In this document: one piece after another, positions 55,701 through 64,000 of the stretch
Layout: each line of letters begins with the position of its first letter
How positions within the stretch are numbered: position 1 is the first letter of the stretch
The notes under the pieces: generated by a model
Database searches by the model: none
Told to the model about the DNA's origin: nothing
Seen by the model: only the letters and a program-made list of their open reading frames with translations
Source: Wurfbainia villosa
Lineage: Eukaryota; Streptophyta; Magnoliopsida; Zingiberales; Zingiberaceae
Assembly: GCA_025175895.1 (NCBI GenBank)
Contig: CM045990.1
Coordinates: 5,022,001-5,086,000 of the forward strand
Length of the DNA stretch: 64,000 nt
Direction: 5' to 3'
Program-made: the position numbers and the translations under genes

Positions 55701-58700
55701 GTACTATCAGGATGTATAGCAAATCTCAAATAAAGTGCCTTCGGTACCAACTCTATCTTAAGTGGATGTGTGTCCAGAATACGTATCCATATTAGAGACG
55801 GAAAATTATCTTCTCACAAGGGAAGTCCATCTACCGTTCAAAATCCACTCCACACACTCTTTAAGTGCGTGGAAGACTATAGCAACCAATCTCGCAAATT
55901 GTAACTGTTTGCGTTCCAGCAACTCTATAGTAGCTACCCAGTAGCTAGTTAAAATCTCATGAGCATTCCTGCTCCATACACCTATAAATCTAGATAATAA
56001 CTACAAAAGCCACGTCATGTATATGACAACCTATCTCGTAGTTCTTAACCGTCATAAGCATAAAATACGCCTCATGCAACTATATTGGATTCGCTTCGAT
56101 CCCTGAAACGATACCTTCGCGCACGACATCCTTTTATCCACTCCGGAAGGTTTAACTAATATTCGTGCACAAATTAACCACCGTCTAGGTCCTATAACTG
56201 GTTTCACCAGATTTCGACTAAATGATTTCCATTATCACCTAAGTCAAACAAGTATGTGGTATAATAATGCCAAGCATTCTATCCACATCTACGGAATTAA
56301 CCAAAACATACAAGGAAAACCACCATCTACGGTGGTCGAGTGTGCAACTCCAACTACCACAATCAACAGTGGCCAGGTTACGTAACTCCAACAACCACAA
56401 ACTGATCCAATCGTGTCCAGGATACACGATTCTCAAATCCAGTGACAACTAAATCGTTAATTAGTTTAACAACTTAATCACAACTCATAAAATTCATACC
56501 AAGTATGAAAGTGTCATCTTTACACACCTGCATTCTCTTTACTCTACACCGATGATATATCAATCATTATAACGACAATGATAATTGTATGACACCATGT
56601 CACTACAATATCAATGATCAAATCGTAAATCAATCCTAGAGTATACGCAGGGGTCCTTAGCTGATCTAAAGAGATCATCTATCCACAATGAAAGATATTC
56701 ATTCACAACAACTACTGTATTCCATCATCGATAATCGATGCATAATCTCAAAGGTCCATCTCTCTTTCAACAAAGAGTTCCGGATCTTCTCAAGGAGAAA
56801 TACTGAGATAGATAAATATCCCTTCCAACATCTCCTATAATCGCAACTCACGTTTCTTCCAATTTCTATAGTGTTTAACAACACTAATACCAACAAAACT
56901 ATCCCCCGGAATGTGATCTTCGATATCATAACTATTTCTGCAATCATTTCGATCACCTACTCTACTTGCCTATGCAACGACAAACCTAGGAGTTCATCCG
57001 AAATTACATCCAAATGCTCTCGGATTATACACACATCTGAGAGACATAATCATGTCATAGTCTCAACAATTTGACCATCCGTAAGGATATGTCTACAGTA
57101 AAGGTATGTCTATCAGAATCTAAGGACATCCCTTGACTTCTTACTTATTGATCCCCACCTCACCTGACGGTAGAGATACCACCGACCCACAAGTCGATGT
57201 AAAGAAACCCTTCTAATCAGAACTAAAAATGTTCTAGACAAAGATACTTGTAAACTACAAGTATCTCTCAATATATTAACCCAGAAGTTAAACTAGAGTA
57301 ATACCCTGAATGATCAATTGTCTGTCGATCCGATCTAAAGGCTCCACACAAGTCTCGGCCTTTCTCCGAAGAGAACAATATCAGATCCAACAGTCCGCGA
57401 TAAAGCGGTCGTATTTCTACGACGAATGACCCGAGGATTTTCTCAGATCGTCTGATCCCATCACTTAATCCTATGAACTGCAACTGTATAATATCGAATA
57501 GATATGACCATCGTCGTATACTCTCTCCTCTGTACAAAGCAAATCACATCTGGAGATAATTGTTGTTGTCTGCATGAGTCTTCTGTGATGTCTTCTACTG
57601 ACATCACTTCTGTGTTGAAGGGTAGTATCCAATAACTCCAACCATGCCTGAGGTAGTAGGTTGCTGCTGATGAGATAACCCAATCTTCTGTGCTGATCTC
57701 TGCTATCGAGATGGTGCATCATCCTCCCGGGATACCATTGATAGTCTTCAACTGAGTCTTCAAAGTACACCTCCTCCAATGTACTAGTTGCTCACAATAG
57801 CAACAGCTGAACTGATCCGATGGATAATCTGACTTCACGTGTCTTCGTGATCTGCACTGCACCCACATAATCCCTTCGGAGTCTTTGTTCTGATTTCGCT
57901 GATAACATTAGACAGTTCTAAATCTGCGGTGGGTCTTCTATGATCGGAGAATAGCTCAAGGCCTATGACTCCGATCTTGCTTCTTTTTATCCAATAGTCG
58001 GAGACTTCTGACTCTAATAAGTTGACCTGCATTTTGGCTTATCGATCTCCAACTCTTAAACCCTTGTACGGAGTCATTTCTAAACTCCTGTCTCAATCCA
58101 ACGTCTTCCGACAAGATCTAGTAGAAGATCCCGACATCCTAATCCAACTATAAGCCAATAACTCTGGGTGGCTTAAATCTTCCATTCATCTTCTTGAGCT
58201 ATTAGGTGATCGTAACGTCTGCAAGTCTCACGACTCTGCACAGTACACTATCACTAACCGATCACCATTTCTTGAAGCTCAAGAATTTCTTACAATGTGT
58301 CACAAAAAGTGACACGGGGAAATAATCTCTTTCAACATCACTAAACCATGAACAAGTGATATATTATTTCCCCGAAGATTATTTTCTGCATTTATCACCA
58401 AATTCCGGCTTGATCCCGATAATGGTATGCAAACAACTCTTCTTTCTCGGTATAACATGAGTTAAGTACTCAAAAGTACTCTCAAAGTTATACAACTAAG
58501 TACGAACAAACCAGGGATAAAATCCCTATGAAACATTGTAAACTAGCCTTCCGCTATCTGCATCAACAATAGCCAATTTGTCTTGTCCATTACCCAACAG
58601 GTAATGATCTGACTAGCATAATTAGTCAAAATCTCTAAGACTGTAGTCTCTTATTTTTCACAAGAAATGTGACGACTTGACCCCTATTTTCTGACTCGGT

Positions 58701-59129
58701 ATCAGTCGGCTCTTAAAGGTAAATCACCTTTTCGACATAGGTTCAAGACTCACAAACTTAACAGGTCATTTTTGGGGTCAACTCATACCACGGTTATGAA
58801 CAATAACCAACAAACTATAGGTTATTCCCTGTTATATACACTAAAGGCATAGCCAACAAAACCGGGAGTATAAACCCTATCGGCAACTCCGGTTGGTCGC
58901 CTCGGTGGACGACCTCTAATACAAGTCTGCACAGGTATAATATATCTAACTATATACACTTGTTAATCAAGTCTAGATAAGTATCCAACTAGAAAATAAG
59001 TCATCAGGAATACTTACTTCGTCTTGAGCTCAGCCACAATCTCATCTCAGAAAACCAAAACCGAATAAATCGACTCCCGAGAATCCAAGACTAGACACAA
59101 AAACAACATTGTATGGCATCGCAGAACCT

Positions 59130-59145
59130 AGGGCTCTGATACCCT
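59130..59145 (-). other. Primer-binding site of the long-LTR Gypsy
   Basis: The minus strand reads GGGTATCAGAGCCC a few bases inside the LTR end, an initiator tRNA-Met type site with the first base changed. Confidence 0.8.
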
Positions 59146-60566
59146 TAAAGTTGTCACGCCCTGAGAGCATGCTGTGCCGAAAAGCAAACGGACAACACCT
59201 CCCCTGTATGTGGCAACATTTCGGGTTAATACAAGGCCCGTAGGCCACAACAACAACATGTATATATAAAAACATAACAACATAACGAAACAAAGCGGAA
59301 ACTAATACGACATACCCATAACCACACATATACCATAAAACCACACACCATGCATACCGGTATGACTAACACAAGAACATAAAGAAAACCTCATCAAAAT
59401 CCGCACCAACATGTGCGTACATCACATAACACATAACACCATGAAAACTCAGAATACATAACAAGACATTCGGAAAACCCAAAAACCCGGTCTCTCAAAG
59501 TTGAGATGAGACGATGTCAGCCAGCGGTGCTCCAAGTCCATCATGAAGTCGGCTACCTATTACCTGGGCGACAGAAAAACCCAGGGTCCATGGCGGTGAG
59601 TAAAACTCAGCAGGTAATAGAAAAACATGTATATATCAAATATAACATGTAATTCAACAACATAATCTAGAGGTACAATAGGTATATCAGCATAGTATAT
59701 AAATACAAGCATATACCGTCTAACCAGATGAAAACTTAAAATGCAGACATACCTGAAAGTCTGCTACGCTACTCTGATCCAACCCGAGCATATATCCAAC
59801 ATATAAATAGGAGGAAGAGTAATACCAACTCACAATACTATAGGTCAAGGTACCTAATAGTCTGTCCAACACATATACAAATATCCGACACAACCGTATA
59901 ACAGATGCAAGAAGCATGCATGAATATGATGTACAACCAAATGCAGCAAGCATAGTACAATCAAATGCAACATCACAATAAGCATATATATATAGACTGC
60001 ATCTATATATATTAATCACAACCATCCATATATATATATATATATATATGGCAATTTGCAAAGCGCCATAAAATACGACAATACATCATGCATGGTCATG
60101 CCATCTCACCCCTACTCGCTACCACGACCCCAGTGTGGCCTAGGTGGCACGACATGACAACTGTCCCAACTCAACACCAACCACTGCTCTAGAGTGGCCG
60201 AGTGGGCAGTATGATCAAGTAGCATATGAGCGTAAAGAGCTCGCTACACACCGGGGGTCCCTGCTGCTGGCCACTCCGATTGACACTACTAATGAATGGT
60301 CGAGTGCCACGCACCCAAGACAACTGCACGTAACTCTAACTACCACCGTCTATAGTGGTAGAGTGTGGTACAACAAATACTCTGCCCTCACACCAGTTAC
60401 TCCTTGGGGAGTAACCTGGGAGGCAAGATGACTGACAACTCTCTCAACCCCAAAGGAGACTACATCGTCAGAATGCATGCAAATGACATGAATGTGCTGT
60501 CACACGTACAACCATCTACCACAGACTCTCTTTTCAATAAAGAGTTATACCCATCTGATCAATACA

Positions 60567-60725
60567 CTCTCTATCCTGTAGAGAGTCGTACTCAACTGAT
60601 CGACAGACTCTCTATCCTGTAGAGAGCTATACTCAACTGATCATAACTCTCTATCCAATAGAGAGTCATACTCAACTGATCGACACACTCTCTATCCTGT
60701 AGAGAGTCATAATCGACTAATCATA
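60567..60725. repeat. About 40-bp tandem repeat with hairpin core, right LTR
   Basis: Same block as 52746-52905, four units with CTCTCTATCCTGTAGAGAG or variants. Confidence 0.85.
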
Positions 60726-60992
60726 TCAAGATGGGACCACCGGTTCGCAGTGACACACTAATCACCCTTCACTTAACCATTACGCAACACATGGTTGGTA
60801 ATAAATATGCAACTTAAGGGTACTAGAATTAACCATAGGTTCAAGACATTATCTACCTACGGATGACCTTTTTATCCAATTTTACAGTCAGGGTGTCATC
60901 TGGATTTTTACTATTTTCACTTAACTAAAAAATTCTAGGTTACTTACATCACCTAAATATATAACTCCTAATCATGATAAAATCAAACATAA

Positions 60993-62054
60993 TGTTGGTG
61001 CAGGGGCACTAGATAATCGAACTTATGTTTTGATTATGGCAAAGACACAAAGTTAAGTCTACATTGTTATCTCACGAGCTAAATCAAGTATGCAGAAAAG
61101 TGTTAAAGCTGGAGCTGAAGGCTAGCGACACCCGGAGGAAGCCGCGGTGGTCGGGCGACACTCGAGTGACTTCGGAGGGAGCCGAAGGAATCGAGTGGAA
61201 GGCCGGAAGCGAGAGCTGCTATCGAGGTAAGCTCGTGTGAGTGAGAGATTGTAAGGTCGTGTCCTCTTTACGGGGATGACCGTAGGCGGCGATCCGACTA
61301 AGACTTCCTGTGGAAGGTCTAGGTCGAGATCGGACGGTTAGAAACCGTCGTATTTATCACTTTCCGAGCTAACCTCTTATTGCAGGGAAGTGGCTTGTGG
61401 AAGTCGATCACCGGAAAATGGAGCGATGATCGATGCCCATCACCGATCGATGGGAGGCATCAATCGACTGATGGTGACGATTCAGCTTTTGCGCTAGGTC
61501 AAAATGGATAACGTTTGACGCGGCCACTTCGCGATAAAATTTGGACAACTTCATGATCCGTTCCGAAATAAGAGGAGACAAATTCAGAGGCCAAAGTCTA
61601 TAAAAGGAGGGGAGGATTCCATCTCCAAATCACATCAAGTTTATTCATCAAGTGCTCCTACAACGCCAACGCTCCAACATCGTCATAACGCCGATGCGAC
61701 GTCAAGTTTCGATCTTCTTCGTCGGCAGCAGAATCAAGTAATATTTTTGATATTGTATTCTTTGTTTTTCTTCATAACGAGGTGAGGTAGGCTTGTTGCC
61801 TCATCCTCGTATATTCGGTTTTGTGATCGTTGTCTCCTACCTCCAACGAGGAGGAGACGTTATAGTGCTTTGCCCTCCGTACGCGGTCTAGGACCGATAG
61901 GGCCTTGGAGTAGTAACCGCTGGGTTGTGAACCAAGTAAAATAAACGTGCTCATTTATTTTCCGCTGTGCTTACTTTGCGTATCGAATGAACGAAAAATA
62001 AAAGATTTACGATCGCTATTCACCCCCCCTCTAGTGACGCTTCTCGATCCAACA
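60993..62054 (+). mobile_element. Solo LTR, 1,062 bp (Copia-like)
   Basis: Starts TGTTGGTGCAGG and ends GATCCAACA, so the ends are complementary. It is flanked by cataa (60988-60992) and catga (62055-62059), a 5-bp duplication with one difference. The left LTR shows the empty site near 53165. A TATA box TATAAAAGGAGG lies near 61600. No internal coding part is present, so it is the product of LTR-LTR recombination. Its end (CCCCCCTCTAGTGACG, then GATCCAACA) resembles the Copia-C LTR end, so the two families may be related. Confidence 0.92.
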
Positions 62055-63746
62055 CATGATAGCAAAAATGGAGTTAACAGCCAAAGGTAAAGTATCAAGC
62101 CCAAGAGTAAATAAGAACAGAGTCAAGGTAACATGATCATATAAGATGATCATGCATCTAAATCTGTATGTATTAAAACTACCTGACCAGGGTAGGAATT
62201 ACCCACCAGCTTTGTAGACACCAATCGTCTTCACATCCGTGAATATTTGCCTTGTATCAATGTCCTGTACAATATCATATAGATTTAATTAAGTGTTGGC
62301 TTCATCTAATACCAAATTTAACACCTAATCCTTTAGTGATTTAATCTCATCCCATTATCTACATCAAGCATTAAGATCCAAACTCACCAAGTTATGCTTC
62401 AATCGCACAATCTCCTTGTCCACCTAATAGCACCCAATCTGAATCAATTAACCTCATTCGTCCATACCAGTGAACCCAAACACATAACCGGCTACACCTA
62501 TACAATTCATTAACAATTACTTACTGAACTAACAATTAACTATAGAACATAGCACACATCCATCAATTATTCAAATCCAAGCTTACCTAGCTCCTTGCTT
62601 CAATCAGACCGAAGTCCAATCAATTGAATTGGAGACAAACTCCACAATGGTCTGCCTTATCCCTGCTACACTTGAAACAACCTAAATCCCTGTCCAAAAC
62701 ACACCACAATCTATAATCTAGGAAACAACAAGATGGCTAAGAAATTACCCATAGATGTGAGAGTAGATCATCGGGTAAAACTCTCACGATCGACCGACAA
62801 AAGCTGTTGAACAACACCGGCGTTGCATTGCTACCAGATCACACGATGGTTGTTGTTGTTCACTGAGGTGCATATGGTTGCGATGTTCACCGAAACAGCC
62901 AAGGAACAAGATGGATTTCGCAGTGATCAAATGCACCGTGCAACCGATCAGACTGTACCCCTCCTTCCCATCTTTCGATCTCATGGTGGAATCCCTAACC
63001 AGGGTGTCTGCCGACACATCACCAACCACAGGCCTTGACGACATAGGAAGCCTCTGGTGTGAGTGGATACCAAAAAAGATCGAGGAAGAAGAAATCAACC
63101 GGTCGGGCTTTGGAGAGAAGAACGATCTGCGACAGTGGTTGATCTACTTCGGCGATCCAGGGGAAAAAGAAGACGATCGTCGATGATGGAGCAGTGGCCA
63201 GGTTTGGCGGTGATGAGTGGCCAGACGGCAGAGTCTGGCTGCATGACGGTGGTAGACAGGGCTACAGCTAAGTGGCGCATGAAGCGAGCGGCGACGGACG
63301 AGCGGAGAGCAGCATTGCCGGCATGGTGATCAGAGCAATCGACAAGGCTAAAGGCACCACCATTGTTCGTCCGACACCGAAGATGAGGGGAAGAAAGGGG
63401 ATCGACAGCGGCGAGGAATCAAGAGGAATCGCGATCTGGATTTGAGGAGACCGAGATCGAGAGAGGAGAAGCAGAAATTGCGATGGAAATGAGGGAAAAC
63501 GGAAGAAACGGCTCGGGCTCGCGTTAAATGAAGAGACGAGTGAGTTTTTTTTAATGCTAAGTGGTTGAGTTAACCTAGATCAAATCCCAGCTAATCCAAC
63601 TTGACCCAACGCCCATTTAGACTTTAATCTTCCTCCTAAATGATCATACCAATCCCTTTTAATTTCAAAAAAATTTCGAAAAATTCTTGAAAAATTCTAC
63701 AAGAATAATTCCCAATTAGCAAGGGATTTTTTCTCGATATCTTACA

Positions 63747-64000
63747 TTCTCCCCCACTAATAAAAATTTGGTCCCCAAATTTCATACTTAAGCACCACGA
63801 GTAAGCACTATCATACTCAAGTACTTCGAGAAAAGTAAGGCAGCTCCAGTAACCCTGTGAGAGTATTGAGCTCGAATATTATTTTTCAGCTCTCATACAA
63901 GTCTCTAACATCAATTACCTATACTCCCAACATACCTTCTATAGTCTGAATAATACACTCGATGGCCCCAATAGCCATCGTTCCCCAATTTCCTCCCACA
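63747..64000 (-). mobile_element. Second internal region of the long-LTR Gypsy (partial)
   Basis: Matches 54833-55070 closely (for example GTACTTCGAGAAAAGTAAGG and AGCTCTCATACAAGTC). It runs off the window end. The purine tract, minus strand AGTGGGGGAGAA, is intact here. Confidence 0.88.

Larger units (their letters stand above)
54833..59151 (-). mobile_element. Decayed internal region of the long-LTR Gypsy
   Basis: Only the left end has recognisable coding sequence (integrase). From about 55750 to 59120 I find no gag, protease or RT motif on either strand; the ORFs there (for example 57268-57537 and 57471-57779 on the minus strand) resemble nothing I know. The purine tract (minus strand GTGGGGGAGAA) is clear in the second copy near 63747-63757 and partly deleted here. 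Confidence 0.7.
59152..63746 (-). repeat. Long LTR, right copy, carrying a solo LTR
   Basis: Starts TGTCACGCCCTGAG and ends CGATATCTTACA. The length without the 1,067-base insertion is about 3,528, close to the left copy. It is followed by internal sequence rather than unrelated flank. Confidence 0.92.
51291..64000 (-). mobile_element. Long-LTR Gypsy element in LTR-internal-LTR-internal arrangement (right end outside window)
   Basis: Two LTR copies (51291-54832 and 59152-63746) are each followed on the right by the same internal sequence (54833 onward, and 63747-64000). The integrase remnant, polypurine tract and primer site all point to minus-strand sense. LTRs of about 3.5 kb with a 4.3 kb, mostly non-coding internal part resemble a LARD-like or decayed Gypsy element. 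Confidence 0.85.

Noticed and set aside
57268..57779. Minus-strand ORFs of 89 and 102 codons as a possible novel gene
   Set aside because: No start context, splice pattern or familiar motif. They lie in decayed element sequence, so chance ORFs are the simplest reading.

Overview
The window is a repeat-dominated piece of a flowering-plant nuclear genome. The evidence is five-exon gene structure with GT-AG introns, plant-type Ty1/Copia and Ty3/Gypsy LTR retrotransposons, initiator-methionine tRNA primer sites (TGGTATCAGAGCC), a TRIM element and a plant RLCK-VII kinase. I cannot fix the species. Apart from that one kinase gene at 44753-47073 (+), nearly everything is nested LTR retroelements.

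Left block (1-26850): three elements are nested. A SIRE/Tork-like Copia fragment on the minus strand (Copia-C; gag 25185-25849, LTR from 25912) was cut inside gag by Copia-A on the plus strand (5' LTR at 1-1657 plus 17620-17705, gag-pol 19376-23335, 3' LTR 23350-25184). The 5' LTR of Copia-A was then split by a 15.96 kb Tat-lineage Gypsy on the minus strand (1658-17619, TSD tttat). The Tat element carries gag, PR, RT, a degenerate RNase H, a second RNase H and IN on the minus strand. Between pol and its 3' LTR it holds an unusually large accessory region: three successive plus-strand (antisense) gene units and a 97-bp tandem array.

Middle block (26851-42857): Copia-B lies on the minus strand and has one truncated and one full 2.19 kb LTR. 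It was entered at the protease/integrase junction by a chromodomain Gypsy of Del/Tekay type (29970-38226, TSD aagta). One LTR of that Gypsy was in turn entered by a 634-bp TRIM (36718-37351, TSD tgtag) whose two 198-bp LTRs look identical. Copia-B pol keeps one reading frame across the 8.3 kb insertion and is broken only by stop codons, mostly of the C-to-T or G-to-A kind.

Gene island (42858-51290): the kinase gene has a putative promoter, an upstream ORF, five exons and a poly(A) signal. It is flanked by two inverted copies of a roughly 610-bp LTR-like repeat, each with a TATA box (42862-43464 and 49558-50180). A 20-bp-period tandem array adjoins the right copy.

Right block (51291-64000): a Gypsy-type element on the minus strand with very long LTRs (about 3.5 kb) and a decayed internal region that keeps only an integrase remnant. 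The order is LTR-internal-LTR-internal, which suggests a tandem recombinant. The second LTR holds a 1,062-bp solo LTR of a further Copia-like family (60993-62054).

I see no CRISPR array, rRNA, tRNA or bacterial-type operon, and no convincing new host gene system. The most unusual material is the triplicated antisense gene region of the Tat element, the promoter-proximal palindrome cluster in the Copia-C LTR, and the tandem long-LTR structure.
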